A stretch of 64,000 nucleotides of DNA from Kitasatospora sp. NBC_00315. GTDB lineage: Bacteria; Actinomycetota; Actinomycetes; Streptomycetales; Streptomycetaceae. Below, one piece after another: positions 17,524-26,120 of this stretch. The stretch's first letter is position 1. Each line of letters begins with the position of its first letter. The notes beneath the pieces are model-generated. The model saw nothing but the letters and a program-made list of their open reading frames with translations. It made no database searches and had not been told where the DNA came from. A program made the translations under genes and the position numbers. Where the stretch lies: the NCBI RefSeq assembly GCF_041435095.1, contig NZ_CP108025.1:6076001-6140000 (forward strand), given 5' to 3'.

Positions 17524-17840
17524 GACTGCTCCTCGTTCGCGACGCTGCGGGACGCCAGGACGTTACTGCCCGGTAGGCGGATTGGACCAGGGGGGTCGGC
17601 CCCGGTGTTCGAAGTGTCACACCTTCGCAGGCGGGGCCGGTACCGGGCCGGATCGTTCGATTGGCACCCTATGACAGCGGCGCGGTGACCTGCCGGTAGC
17701 CCCGGGCCGACCTGACGACCTGTGGACCGAGCTGTTCCCCGGGCGCGATAGCCTGCCCTGGGCGCACAGCCGACGGGCGGCCAGGGCCGTCCGGCCGCGC
17801 ACCCGACCAGCACGCACCGGATCACGCGGAGGGCCGTTCC
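17524..17840. promoter_or_regulatory. divergent promoter region, acyl-CoA ligase / SRPBCC
   Basis: 317 bases without a gene. A TAGCCT at 17749-17754 may be the -10 for the SRPBCC gene. On the other strand no strong box is seen. Nothing else is recognisable. Confidence 0.4.
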
Positions 17841-18272
17841 ATGGCGGAGCACACCAGGGCGAGCATCACCATCGAGGCGACCCCGGCCGAGGTGATGGCC
17901 GTGATCGCCGACTTCGCCGCCTACCCGGCCTGGACCGGCGAGGTCAAGGAGATCGAGGTGCTGGAGACCGGCGCCGACGGCCGGGCCGCCCAGGTCCGGC
18001 TGCTGCTCGACGCGGGCGCCATCCGCGACGAGCACGTGCTGGCCTACACCTGGGACGGCGACCGCCAGGTCGGCTGGACCCTGGTCAAGAGCCAGATGCT
18101 GCGCACGCTGGACGGTTCCTACGCGCTGGCCCCGCTGGGCGACGGCACCGAGGTCACCTACCAGCTGGCCGTCGACGTCAAGATCCCGATGCTCGGCATG
18201 ATCAAGCGCAAGGCCGAGAAGGTCATCATCGACCGGGCACTGGCCGGTCTCAAGAAGCGCGTCGAAGGCTGA
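17841..18272 (+). CDS. SRPBCC (polyketide cyclase/START-like) lipid-binding-type protein
   Basis: 143 aa, a single helix-grip domain. Seen: SITIEATPAEVMAVIADFAAYPAWTGEVKEIEVLE at the N-terminus and the long C-terminal helix (KAEKVIIDRALAGLKKRV). Such domains bind hydrophobic ligands; no enzymatic residues can be assigned. The ATG at 17841 has GGAGG 9 nt upstream. It is followed after 85 nt by the ArsA-like gene, a pairing conserved in M. tuberculosis (Rv2185c/Rv2184c region). A hairpin lies between the two. Lipid handling linked to the adjacent acyl-CoA ligase and acyltransferase is inference. Confidence 0.88.
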   Translation: MAEHTRASITIEATPAEVMAVIADFAAYPAWTGEVKEIEVLETGADGRAAQVRLLLDAGAIRDEHVLAYTWDGDRQVGWTLVKSQMLRTLDGSYALAPLGDGTEVTYQLAVDVKIPMLGMIKRKAEKVIIDRALAGLKKRVEG

Positions 18273-18285
18273 CCACCACCCGCCG

Positions 18286-18309
18286 GGCGGGCCGCCGCGG
18301 CGGCCCGCC
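18286..18309 (+). terminator. hairpin between SRPBCC and ArsA-like genes
   Basis: GGCGGGCCGCC at 18286-18296 pairs with GGCGGCCCGCC at 18299-18309 around 2 nt. It could reduce read-through into the ArsA-like gene. Confidence 0.5.
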
Positions 18310-18357
18310 GGGGACGACGGACCAGGACGAGCGACCCAGGACGGCGGAGCACCGGCC

Positions 18358-19560
18358 ATGACGGCGACCAGCAGCGAGACACCCCGCCCCACCGCGGCGC
18401 GCACCGTCCTGGTCACCGGTGCCCCCGGGGCGGTCGCCGTGGCCGCCGCCACCGCGCTGCACCTCGCCCGCCGGGGCCTGCGCACCCGCCTGCTGGCGGC
18501 CGACGACCCGCACCGCACCCTCGACCGGCTGCTCGGCGCCCGCCTGAGCGCCGAGCCCCTCGACCACGCCCCCGGGCTCACCGTGGCGCGCACGGACGAG
18601 CAGGCGGCCTTCCGCCGCGCTTTTGACGCCGTGGGCGGGCGGATCAAGCCCGCCCTCGACCTGCTCGGCGCCGATCCGCTCGACCCCGAGGAGCTCACCG
18701 CCCTCCCCGGCACCGGCCGGCTCGCCCTGCTGCGGGCCCTGCACGACTGCGACGCCGACGTCCTGGTCGTCGCCGCTCCGCCGCCCGCCGAACTGATCGC
18801 CACCCTCGCGCTGCCCGAGCAGTTGGAGCGCTACCTCGCCCGGCTCGTCCCCGAGCAGCGCCAGGCCGCCCGCGCGCTGCGTCCGCTGCTGGCCGCGGTG
18901 GCCGGCGTCCCGATGCCCGCCGAGTGGCTCTTCGAGGCCCGGGCCTCGGCCACCGCGGCGCTCGCCGAGGCCCGGCGGGCGATCACCGCGCCCGGCACCT
19001 CCGTCCGGCTGGTGGTCGACGCCGACGCCCGGCCCGCCGAGGAGCTGCGGCGGATCCGCTCCGGCCTCGCCCTGCACGGGCTGCGGACGGACGCGGTGGT
19101 CGCGCACCGGGCGCTGCCGGCGGCCGCGCTGAGCTCGGCCGACCCCTGGCTGGCCGCCAGGGCCGCCCGGCAGCGGGAGGTGCTCGCCGGCCTGGCCGCC
19201 GAGCTGGACGTGCCCCTGCTGCTCGGCGGCGATCCCGAGGCCGCGCCGCAGGACCTCGCCGAGGAGCTGTACGGCGGCCGCCCCGACCCGGCGCCGCTCG
19301 CCGCGGCGCCCTGGACGGTGGAGGACCGCCTCGCCGAGGAGGGCCTGCTGGTCTGGCGGCTCACGCTGCCCGGCGCCGACCGGGCCGACCTGGATCTCGT
19401 CCGGCGCGGCGACGAGCTGGTGGTCGGCCTCGGTGCGTACCGTCGGATCCTGTCGCTGCCGTCCGCGCTGCGACGGTGCACCGTCACCGGCGCGGGCCTC
19501 ACCGACGGTGTGCTCGCGGTGCGCTTCGCGCCCGACCCCGCGCTCTGGCCCCGGGGCTGA
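18358..19560 (+). CDS. ArsA/Get3-related ATPase-like protein with degenerate Walker A
   Basis: 400 aa resembling the ArsA/Get3 (SIMIBI) family in layout: N-terminal strand-loop-helix, VVDADARPAEELRRIRSGLALHGLRTDAVVAHR (the family's guanine/adenine-loop half), and a C-terminal HSP20-like beta segment (LVWRLTLPGADRADLDLVRRGDELVVGLGAYRR). The P-loop GKGGVGKT is replaced by GAPGAVAV at residues 21-28, so both Walker A lysines are missing and ATP hydrolysis is unlikely. The ATG at 18358 fits. It follows the SRPBCC gene. It may be a chaperone or scaffold that lost catalysis; this is inference. Confidence 0.8.
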   Translation: MTATSSETPRPTAARTVLVTGAPGAVAVAAATALHLARRGLRTRLLAADDPHRTLDRLLGARLSAEPLDHAPGLTVARTDEQAAFRRAFDAVGGRIKPALDLLGADPLDPEELTALPGTGRLALLRALHDCDADVLVVAAPPPAELIATLALPEQLERYLARLVPEQRQAARALRPLLAAVAGVPMPAEWLFEARASATAALAEARRAITAPGTSVRLVVDADARPAEELRRIRSGLALHGLRTDAVVAHRALPAAALSSADPWLAARAARQREVLAGLAAELDVPLLLGGDPEAAPQDLAEELYGGRPDPAPLAAAPWTVEDRLAEEGLLVWRLTLPGADRADLDLVRRGDELVVGLGAYRRILSLPSALRRCTVTGAGLTDGVLAVRFAPDPALWPRG

Positions 19561-19575
19561 CCGGCGCGCTTCGGG

Positions 19576-19581
19576 TAGCGT
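19576..19581 (+). promoter_or_regulatory. -10 box (TAGCGT) before DUF5304 gene
   Basis: TAGCGT lies 47 nt before the ATG at 19629, in the short gap after the ArsA-like gene. The -35 is unclear. Confidence 0.35.
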
Positions 19582-19628
19582 CGGAGGTGGCGGCCGCAGG
19601 TGCGGTCGCAGCTGAGGAGGCACCCGCG

Positions 19629-20012
19629 ATGACCACTGCCGACGACCGGACCGGTGACCCGAGCGCCGAGGCGCCCGACGGGGCGGAGCACCCCTTCGGG
19701 CCGGAGCTCGGCCCGCTGGTGGACGAGGTCCGGCGGCTCGCCGACGCGGTCGGGGCGAAGGCCCAGGAGGCCGGCGCCCAGCAGTTCGCCGCCGCGGCCC
19801 TGGGCTCGCTCGCCGCACTGGCCGAACTTCCGGGCACGCTGCGCGAGAAGCACCCCGAGGTCTACGGGCACCTGTCCGCGGCCGGGGGCGAGCTGCTCGC
19901 CGCGTATCGGGCCGCCGTCTCGGGTCATGAGCGCCGATGGTCAGCCGGAGAGCGTTCCCCGAGTGAGCACATCGACCTCGACACGCCGAGCGAGCATGCT
20001 GCCAAGGAGTGA
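19629..20012 (+). CDS. DUF5304-type protein upstream of glucokinase
   Basis: 127 aa, soluble, acidic. A Pro/Gly/Glu-rich start is followed by helices (ELGPLVDEVRRLADAVGAKAQEAG; LGSLAALAELPGTLREKHPEVYGHLSAAGGELLAAYRAAV). The ATG at 19629 has GAGGAGG upstream. No catalytic motif is seen. A hypothetical gene in this position before glkA has been linked to glucose utilisation in S. coelicolor; whether this is its orthologue I cannot confirm from sequence. Confidence 0.8.
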   Translation: MTTADDRTGDPSAEAPDGAEHPFGPELGPLVDEVRRLADAVGAKAQEAGAQQFAAAALGSLAALAELPGTLREKHPEVYGHLSAAGGELLAAYRAAVSGHERRWSAGERSPSEHIDLDTPSEHAAKE

Positions 20013-20121
20013 ATCCCCAGGTCAGGCATGGTTACTCAGGGAAGGAGCTAGCTGACGCAGTGATTCGAAACGTACGACTTTTGAAGGCGCTCGGCCATGT
20101 TCCTCGGCACTTGCTTTCGGA

Positions 20122-20127
20122 TAATGT
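20122..20127 (+). promoter_or_regulatory. possible glkA -10 box (TAATGT)
   Basis: TAATGT lies in an unusually AT-rich 190-base gap before glkA. A fitting -35 is weak (GTTCCT at 17 bp). It is offered only as the best candidate for a glkA-specific promoter. Confidence 0.3.
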
Positions 20128-20205
20128 AGGCGCCGGTGTGTACGGGAGCGGCGCTGGACGGTACCTTTCCGTGCAGCGGGAACGAGATGAATAGCTGAGG
20201 GACAC

Positions 20206-21150
20206 ATGGCTCTGACCATCGGCGTCGATGTCGGCGGTACCAAGATTGCGGCCGGCGTGGTCGACGAGGCAGGCGAGATCCTGGCCCGGACCCGGGTACC
20301 CACCCCGGCCGACCCCCAGTGGGCGGTCGATGCCATCGCGCAGGCAGTACGCGAGCTCAAGGAGCTGCACCCGGACGTGGCGGCGGTGGGCGTAGGGGCC
20401 CCCGGCTTCGTCGACCGGGACCGCTCCACGGTGATCTTCGCGCCCAACATCGACTGGGAGAACGAGCCGCTCAAGGCCCGGATCGAGGAGCTCACCGGCC
20501 TTGAGACGGTGATCGAGAACGACGCCAACTGCGCGGCGTGGGCCGAGTTCCGGTTCGGCGCGGCGGCCGAGCACAGCGACATGGTGCTGATCACCGTCGG
20601 CACCGGCATCGGCGGCGGCATCGTCCTGGACGGCCGCCTGCACCGCGGCCGGTTCGGGGTGGCCGGCGAGATCGGCCACCTCAACATGGTCCCGGACGGC
20701 CTGCTCTGCGGCTGTGGTGGCAAGGGCTGCTGGGAGCAGTACGGCTCCGGCCGCGCGCTGCGCCGCTACGGTCGCGAGGGCGCCGCCGCCGACCCGGTGC
20801 GCGGCAAGCGGATGCTGGAGCTCAACGACGGTGTCGCCGAGACGATCCGGGGCATCCACATCACCGAGGCCGCCGAGGCGGGCGACCCGCTGGCGCTGGA
20901 GTGCTACGACGAGCTGGCCGACTGGCTCGGCCGCGGCATGGCGGACCTCGCGGCGCTGTTCGACCCGGGCGTCTTCGTGCTCGGCGGCGGCGTCTCCGAC
21001 TCCGGTCGGCTGCTGCTGGACCCGGTCGCCAAGGCCTTCCAGCGCTACCTGACCGGTGGTGTCCACCGCCCGCGCGCCGAGGTCGTCCTGGCCTCGATGG
21101 GTTCGGCCGCCGGCATCTCCGGTGCCGCCGACCTGGCCCGCACGCTCTGA
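20206..21150 (+). CDS. glkA: ROK-family glucokinase
   Basis: 314 aa. Phosphorylates glucose with ATP and, in Streptomyces, is the enzyme needed for glucose-mediated carbon catabolite repression. Seen: N-terminal phosphate loop GVDVGGTKIAAG, catalytic region ENDANCAAWAEFRFG, GEIGHLNMVPDGLLCGCGGKGCWEQYGSG with the ROK zinc-binding Cys cluster (from Cys168), and a C-terminal LGGGVSDSGRL. The ATG at 20206 has GAGGGA 4 nt upstream. It is preceded by an AT-rich gap that may hold its own promoter, and followed by two hairpins. Confidence 0.96.
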   Translation: MALTIGVDVGGTKIAAGVVDEAGEILARTRVPTPADPQWAVDAIAQAVRELKELHPDVAAVGVGAPGFVDRDRSTVIFAPNIDWENEPLKARIEELTGLETVIENDANCAAWAEFRFGAAAEHSDMVLITVGTGIGGGIVLDGRLHRGRFGVAGEIGHLNMVPDGLLCGCGGKGCWEQYGSGRALRRYGREGAAADPVRGKRMLELNDGVAETIRGIHITEAAEAGDPLALECYDELADWLGRGMADLAALFDPGVFVLGGGVSDSGRLLLDPVAKAFQRYLTGGVHRPRAEVVLASMGSAAGISGAADLARTL

Positions 21151-21231
21151 CCGTACGGCCCGGCCGTACGGTCCACGCAGTCCACTCCGCCGACGGCGGG
21201 ACGGGGAGCCCTCACCCCCGCCCCGCCGTCG
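21151..21231 (+). terminator. tandem hairpins after glkA
   Basis: ACCGTACGG at 21151-21159 pairs with CCGTACGGT at 21165-21173. A second, longer stem (about 21189-21232, arms starting CGACGGCGGG and ending CCCGCCGTCG) follows. Confidence 0.7.
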
Positions 21232-21344
21232 CGGCGTTTCGGGCCCCGGCCGGGAGCGGCGCGGGCCTATCGTGACGGGCGGACCGCCGGGGCCGTGCAG
21301 GCCCCGCCCGGCGGACCGCCCGAGCGCAGGAGGGACGAGAGCGC

Positions 21345-22148
21345 GTGACCGAACCCCCGGCGGACACCCCGGCCGCCGTGCCCGCCGTGCCCGCCGTGCC
21401 CGCCGTGCTTCCGGCCTCCGGGCCCGGGCCGGACGGCAGCCGGCGGGTGCGGCTGCTCAGCTACAACATCCGCTCGCTGCGTGACGACCGCCGGGCGCTG
21501 GCCCGGGTCGTCCGCGCCTGCGAGCCGGATCTCGTCTGCGTCCAGGAGGCGCCCCGGTACTGGCGCCCCGAGGGCCAGGCCCGGTGGCTGGCCCGGAGCA
21601 CCGGCACGGTGGTCCTCTCCGGCGGCGGGCGCAGGGCGGCCGGGCCGCTGCTGCTCGGTACGCCCGGCGTCGAGGTGCTGGCGCGGCACGACCGTCTGCT
21701 GCCCAAGACCCGGGGCCTGCACGCCCGGGGCTTCGCGAGCGCGGTGGTGCGGATCGGCGCGAGCGCGCCCTTCTCGGTGACCAGCTGCCATCTCAGCCTG
21801 GACGCGGCCGAGCGCCGGGGCCAGTTCTCCCTGCTGCTGGACGGGTCGGCCGTCGCCGAGCACGCCGTGATCGCCGGCGACCTCAACGAGCACCCCGACG
21901 GTCCCGGCTGGCGGCTGCTCGCCGGGCGGCTCCAGGACGCGCACCCCACCGCGCCCTGGGGCGGCACCTTCACGTCCGTCCCGGAGAACCCCTACCAGCG
22001 GATCGACGGGGTGTTCGCGACCGCCGGCATCCGGGTGCTGGCCTGTGGCGTCCCGCACGACCTGCCCGGCGTCGCCGAGGCCGATCTGCGGGCCGCCACC
22101 GACCACCTGCCCGTGCTCGCCGTGCTGGAGATCCCGGCCGCCTGGTAG
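21345..22148 (+). CDS. endonuclease/exonuclease/phosphatase (EEP) family protein
   Basis: 267 aa metal-dependent phosphodiesterase/phosphatase fold. Motifs in order: SYNIRSLRDD (Asn), VCVQEAPRY (metal Glu), TSCHLSLD (His), AGDLNEHPD (Asp-x-Asn) and the C-terminal ATDHLPVLA (Asp-His pair). All catalytic residues are present. The substrate cannot be told: DNA, nucleotides, inositol or sphingolipid headgroups are all possible. There is no clear signal peptide. The GTG at 21345 has GGAGG upstream. It lies alone between glkA and two minus-strand genes. Confidence 0.88.
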   Translation: MTEPPADTPAAVPAVPAVPAVLPASGPGPDGSRRVRLLSYNIRSLRDDRRALARVVRACEPDLVCVQEAPRYWRPEGQARWLARSTGTVVLSGGGRRAAGPLLLGTPGVEVLARHDRLLPKTRGLHARGFASAVVRIGASAPFSVTSCHLSLDAAERRGQFSLLLDGSAVAEHAVIAGDLNEHPDGPGWRLLAGRLQDAHPTAPWGGTFTSVPENPYQRIDGVFATAGIRVLACGVPHDLPGVAEADLRAATDHLPVLAVLEIPAAW

Positions 22149-22247
22149 AGCCGGGTGCGCCGGCGGGGTGCGCCGGCGGATCGACGGGCCGGCCCCGGCC
22201 GTCCCGCGCCTGCCGCCGTCGCCCCGGTGGCCGCGCCGCCCCGGCCG

Positions 22248-22910
22248 TCAGACGACCGCGCCGCCGTGCGGGTCCGGCGGCTCGTCCTCGTCGCGCTCCT
22301 TCATCCGGACCACCAGGGTGACGAAGCCGCCGAGGAAGGCCGTCACGCCGACCCAGGCCGGCCAGCCGGCGACCTCCTGCCAGACCACCGCGTCGAACAG
22401 CAGCAGCGCCGGCCCGCCGAGCACGGCGAGCCAGGCGAACTTGGCCGTCGCGTCGGCCTCGGGCAGCGGCGGGGGCTCCGGCGGCACGAAGTGCCCCTCG
22501 TCCGGGTCCTCGGCCACCTCGAAGTCGCGCGGACCGGCCGGGGGCCGGGGCCGGGGCTGCGGGGCGAGGTCGGAGACGTCGGCGCCGCCCCTGAAGCCGC
22601 CGCCCTTGAAGTCACCCTTGGACTCGCCCCTGGCCCGCAGGTTCTCGATCTCGGGCCAGTCGGGGTCGTTGAGGTCGACGGGGTCGTCGAACTGGGCGAT
22701 CAGGGCGGCGAAGATCTCGTCCTGCTCGGCCTGGCTGCGCTCGGGCACCCGTCTGGCCGGCGGGGCGTCGTCCGTCCGGCCGGGGGCGCCGCCCGCGGCA
22801 TCGGAGGCGACGCCGTCCGCGTGCTGGCCGGACGGCTCCTCGGCGGCCTTCTTCAGACCGTCCTCGCGGGGTGCTTCGTCCTCGCCGCCCGCCGTGCTGC
22901 TCTCGTGCAC
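22248..22910 (-). CDS. conserved hypothetical protein with C-terminal membrane hairpin
   Basis: 220 aa. A disordered acidic/Pro-rich N-terminal 140 residues includes a conserved-looking core FAALIAQFDDPVDLNDPDWPEIENLR. Two membrane helices follow near the C-terminus (FAWLAVLGGPALLLFDAVVW and VGVTAFLGGFVTLVV), with a charged tail. The GTG at 22910 lies 15 nt after the hydrolase stop, so the two genes form an operon. No function can be assigned. Confidence 0.78.
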   Translation of the reverse strand: MHESSTAGGEDEAPREDGLKKAAEEPSGQHADGVASDAAGGAPGRTDDAPPARRVPERSQAEQDEIFAALIAQFDDPVDLNDPDWPEIENLRARGESKGDFKGGGFRGGADVSDLAPQPRPRPPAGPRDFEVAEDPDEGHFVPPEPPPLPEADATAKFAWLAVLGGPALLLFDAVVWQEVAGWPAWVGVTAFLGGFVTLVVRMKERDEDEPPDPHGGAVV

Positions 22911-22925
22911 TTCCGGCCCTTCAGC

Positions 22926-23720
22926 TCAGCCTCGGTGATCGTCGGATTCGACCCGGGTGGCGCCCGCCGCGTTCGCCGGCGCCAGTCGTCGGATGAAGTC
23001 CAGACTCGCCCCGAATATTTCCGTCGCGTCGTGGTCGAGCGTCGCGACGTGGAAACTGCGCTCGCACAGCCGCTCGGTCACGTCCGTCGAGGATATCCGG
23101 GCGAGCACCAGTTCCGAGTTGGCCGGCGAGACCACGTGGTCCTGCGGACTGTGGAACAGCAGCACCGGCTGGCGCACCTGTGCCAGCCGGCCCCGGACGT
23201 CCCGCCACAACCGGGACAACGACCAGGCGGCGTGCAGGGGTGTGCGGTCGTAGCCGGTTTCCCTGGAGCCCTCCAGCGCGATGTCGTTGGCCACCCCCGA
23301 CAGGCTCGGCACCAGATGCCGCAGCACCGGCAGGAGCACGGTCGCCGGGTTGTCCGAGCGCACCGAGGGGTTGACGAGCACCAGACCGGCCACCGCGCCG
23401 CCGTGCACCGCCGCCAGCCGCAGGGCCAGCGCGCCGCCCATCGACAGCGCGCACACGAAGACCTGATCGCAGCTCTCGGAGAGCGTCAGGAACTCCCGTT
23501 CGACCTCGGCGTACCAGTCCTCCCAGCGGGTGACCTGGAGGTCCTGCCAGCGGGTCCCGTGGCCGGGCAGCAGCGGCAGCGAGACGGTCAGGCCCGCCGC
23601 GGCCAGCTCGTCCGCCCACGGGCGCAGGGACTGGGGCGAGCCGGTGAAGCCGTGGCAGAGCAGGACGCCGACCGGGCCGCCCTGGTGGCGGTACGGCTCG
23701 GCACCGGGCAGCAGCGGCAT
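22926..23720 (-). CDS. alpha/beta hydrolase (carboxylesterase/monoacylglycerol-lipase type)
   Basis: 264 aa. Oxyanion-hole region LLCHGFTGSPQSLRPWAD, nucleophile elbow ALSMGG with Ser93, then HSPQDHVVS (Asp) and FHVATLDHD (His) complete the triad. The short lid and the HGFTG motif resemble thermostable carboxylesterases and monoacylglycerol lipases. The ATG at 23720 has AAGGAG 9 nt upstream; the long upstream open frame to 23969 is unsupported. It is the first gene of an operon with the membrane-hairpin protein and divergent from the acyltransferase, which suggests lipid turnover. Confidence 0.9.
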   Translation of the reverse strand: MPLLPGAEPYRHQGGPVGVLLCHGFTGSPQSLRPWADELAAAGLTVSLPLLPGHGTRWQDLQVTRWEDWYAEVEREFLTLSESCDQVFVCALSMGGALALRLAAVHGGAVAGLVLVNPSVRSDNPATVLLPVLRHLVPSLSGVANDIALEGSRETGYDRTPLHAAWSLSRLWRDVRGRLAQVRQPVLLFHSPQDHVVSPANSELVLARISSTDVTERLCERSFHVATLDHDATEIFGASLDFIRRLAPANAAGATRVESDDHRG

Positions 23721-23944
23721 GCGCGGGGGCTCCTTCGCGTCTGCGGACTGCGCGACCGCGCGGATGGCCCGGGCGGGAGCGCTGGAGCCGCATCGTCCCA
23801 CGCGCCGGTGCGCGCCGTACAGCCCGCCGGGGCCGCCGAAGCCCCGCCCCGGAGCCCGCACGGAGCCCGCGCCGGAGCCCCGCCCGGAGGCCGTCCGGAG
23901 CCCGCCGGGGGCGGGGCGCGGCGCGTGGGCGCTCCGCTGGGCAT

Positions 23945-23950
23945 TAGGAT
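23945..23950 (+). promoter_or_regulatory. -10 box (TAGGAT) of the acyltransferase gene
   Basis: TAGGAT lies 31 nt before the TTG start, in the gap shared with the divergent hydrolase gene. Confidence 0.4.
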
Positions 23951-23981
23951 CGACCGGTCCGCTGAACATGGAGGCCCGGCG

Positions 23982-24800
23982 TTGTTCTACCGACTGATGA
24001 AGATGATCGTCGCGCCACTGCTACGGATCTTCTTCCGGCCGTGGATGGAGGGGGTGGAGAACATCCCCGACGAGGGCGCCGCGATCATCGCGAGCAATCA
24101 CCTCTCCTTCTCGGACTCCTTCTTCCTCCCCGCACTGATGAAGCGTCGAGTCACGTTCATCGCCAAGGCGGAGTACTTCAACACCCCCGGGATCAAGGGC
24201 AAGCTCACCGCCGCCTTCTTCAAGGGCGTCGGCCAGCTCCCGGTGGACCGCTCGGGCGTGCGCGGGGCCGGCGAGGCGGCGATCCGCAGCGCGGTGGCCG
24301 TGATCGACCGGGGCGAGCTGTTCGGCGTCTACCCCGAGGGCACCCGCTCGCCCGACGGCAAGCTCTACCGGGGCAAGGTCGGCGGCCTGGCGCGGGTCGC
24401 GCTGGCCACCGGCGCACCGGTGATCCCGGTCGCGATGATCGACACCGAGAAGGTCCAGCCGCCCGGCCAGGTGATGCCCAACTTCGGCATCCGCCCCGGC
24501 ATCCGGATCGGCCGCCCGCTCGACTTCTCCCGCTACCACGGCATGGAGAACGACCGCTTCATCCTCCGTTCGGTGACGGACGAGGTGATGTACGAGATCA
24601 TGCGGCTGTCCGGCCAGGAGTACGTGGACATCTACGCGACCGCCGCCAAGCGGCAGATCGCGGACGAGAAGAAGCGGGCCGACACCGAGCGCAAGGCGGC
24701 GCAGAAGGCCGAGCAGGCCGCGCTGAAGGCGGAGAAGGCCGAGGCGGAGAAGGCCGAGGCCGACGCCGCCGGAGCCGAACAGGAGGACGGGCCGGCCTGA
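23982..24800 (+). CDS. 1-acyl-sn-glycerol-3-phosphate acyltransferase (PlsC family)
   Basis: 272 aa. Adds the second acyl chain to lysophosphatidate or a similar lipid at the inner membrane. Catalytic HX4D is seen as NHLSFSD (His40-Asp45), followed by the phosphate-binding VYPEGTRSPDGKLYRGKVG and PVIPVAM. The C-terminal 60 residues are a highly charged Lys/Glu/Ala helix, an extension not needed for catalysis. TTG at 23982 is the start because GGAGG lies 7 nt upstream. It is upstream of macS by 27 nt, so cotranscription is possible. The M. tuberculosis counterpart is Rv2182c. Confidence 0.93.
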   Translation: MFYRLMKMIVAPLLRIFFRPWMEGVENIPDEGAAIIASNHLSFSDSFFLPALMKRRVTFIAKAEYFNTPGIKGKLTAAFFKGVGQLPVDRSGVRGAGEAAIRSAVAVIDRGELFGVYPEGTRSPDGKLYRGKVGGLARVALATGAPVIPVAMIDTEKVQPPGQVMPNFGIRPGIRIGRPLDFSRYHGMENDRFILRSVTDEVMYEIMRLSGQEYVDIYATAAKRQIADEKKRADTERKAAQKAEQAALKAEKAEAEKAEADAAGAEQEDGPA

Positions 24801-24827
24801 CCGCCGGCCCGCCGGGGGAGGGCACAG

Positions 24828-26120
24828 ATGGACGGCACCGGCAGACCCGCCCCGACCGGGCTCGCCCGGCCGGGACCGCCCGGGCCCGTGGCGGCGCCCG
24901 CCGCCCGGGCCGGAGCCGGGCTCGAAGGCCTCCCGGGCGTCGGCGCCTCGGTGGCCGCCGGGGGGATGTCCGTCGAGCTGCCGCTCTGGCGCGCGATCTC
25001 GTACTTCAGGGTGCTGGCGCTCGGCTACGCCGTGCTGCGCTACCTCGACGCCTACCTGGACTTCCGGCACCCGGTCGCGGGCTGGATCTACATGGGCGCG
25101 CTGGTCCTCTGGACCCTCGCGACCGTACGCGCCTTCGCCGGCCCCCAGCGGTGCACCTGGGCCGTGCTCGGCGTCGACCTCACCGTCGCGGTGACGGGCG
25201 TGGTGATGAGCGGGTTGGTGGACGACCCCGCGCGGATCCACCACGGCTCGCTCACGCTGCCCACCATCTGGGCGGCGGGCACCGTCCTCGGCTTCGCGGC
25301 GAAGGGCGGCTGGCGGCCGGCGGCCTTCGCGGGGACGGTCATCGGCATCGCCAACATCTTCGCCCACGGCGGGTTCACCGGGGACAACGTCCACAACATC
25401 GTGCTGCTGATGGTGGCCGGCTGCGCGATCGGCTACGTGATCGAGCTGGCCCGCGCCGGCGAGGCGGCCCTCACCCGCGCGCTGCGGGTGGAGTCCGCCA
25501 CCCGCGAGCGCGAGCGGCTCTCGCGGGACATCCACGACGGGGTGCTCCAGGTGCTGGCCCTGGTCCAGCGCCGGGGGAGCGAGCAGGGCGCCGGCGCCCC
25601 GGCGCTCGGCGGGCCCGGCCCGGATCTGGCCGAGCTCGGCCGGCTGGCGGGTGAACAGGAGCGGGCGCTGCGCACGCTGATGACCGGCGGCCCGATCCCC
25701 CGCCAGGCCCAGGACGGCCCGCCCGGCCCGGCGGACCTGCGCACCCTGATCGCCCCCTACGCCACCGAGCGGGTGACCGTGTCGGCGCCCGGGACCCCGG
25801 TGCTGCTGCCCGGCCCGGTCGCCGACGAGCTGGCCGCCGCCGTGGGCGCGGCGCTCGACAACGTACGCCGGCACGCCGGTCCCGCCGCCCGGGCGTGGAT
25901 CCTGCTGGAGGACGAGCCGGGGGCGGTGACGGTCGGCATCCGGGACGACGGCCCCGGCTTCGAGGCCGGGCGTCTCGGAGAGGCGGAGCGGGCCGGGCGC
26001 CTGGGCGTCTCGCAGTCGATCCGCGGGCGGCTGCTGGACCTCGGCGGCACGGCCGAGTTGTACTCGACGCCGGGCGAGGGCGTCGAGGTGGAGCTGGTGG
26101 TGCCGAGGAGCGACGGATGA
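24828..26120 (+). CDS. macS: sensor histidine kinase MacS-like
   Basis: 430 aa. About five or six membrane helices (residues 60-210), then a HisKA_3 dimer/phospho-acceptor (ERLSRDIHDGVLQVLALVQRR, His236) and a C-terminal HATPase with DNVRRHAG (N box) and IRDDGPGF (G box). This is the NarL-family kinase type with the DUF5931-like membrane sensor of S. coelicolor MacS, which controls membrane-associated proteins, morphogenesis and antibiotic production. The start is uncertain: ATG 24828 or ATG 24966 (MSVELPLWRAIS, residue 47), which matches family N-termini. It overlaps macR by an ATGA. Confidence 0.88.
   Translation: MDGTGRPAPTGLARPGPPGPVAAPAARAGAGLEGLPGVGASVAAGGMSVELPLWRAISYFRVLALGYAVLRYLDAYLDFRHPVAGWIYMGALVLWTLATVRAFAGPQRCTWAVLGVDLTVAVTGVVMSGLVDDPARIHHGSLTLPTIWAAGTVLGFAAKGGWRPAAFAGTVIGIANIFAHGGFTGDNVHNIVLLMVAGCAIGYVIELARAGEAALTRALRVESATRERERLSRDIHDGVLQVLALVQRRGSEQGAGAPALGGPGPDLAELGRLAGEQERALRTLMTGGPIPRQAQDGPPGPADLRTLIAPYATERVTVSAPGTPVLLPGPVADELAAAVGAALDNVRRHAGPAARAWILLEDEPGAVTVGIRDDGPGFEAGRLGEAERAGRLGVSQSIRGRLLDLGGTAELYSTPGEGVEVELVVPRSDG

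Noticed and set aside
20009..20194. 61-codon frame in the AT-rich gap before glkA
   Set aside because: It lacks the third-position GC bias of real genes here and has no ribosome site.
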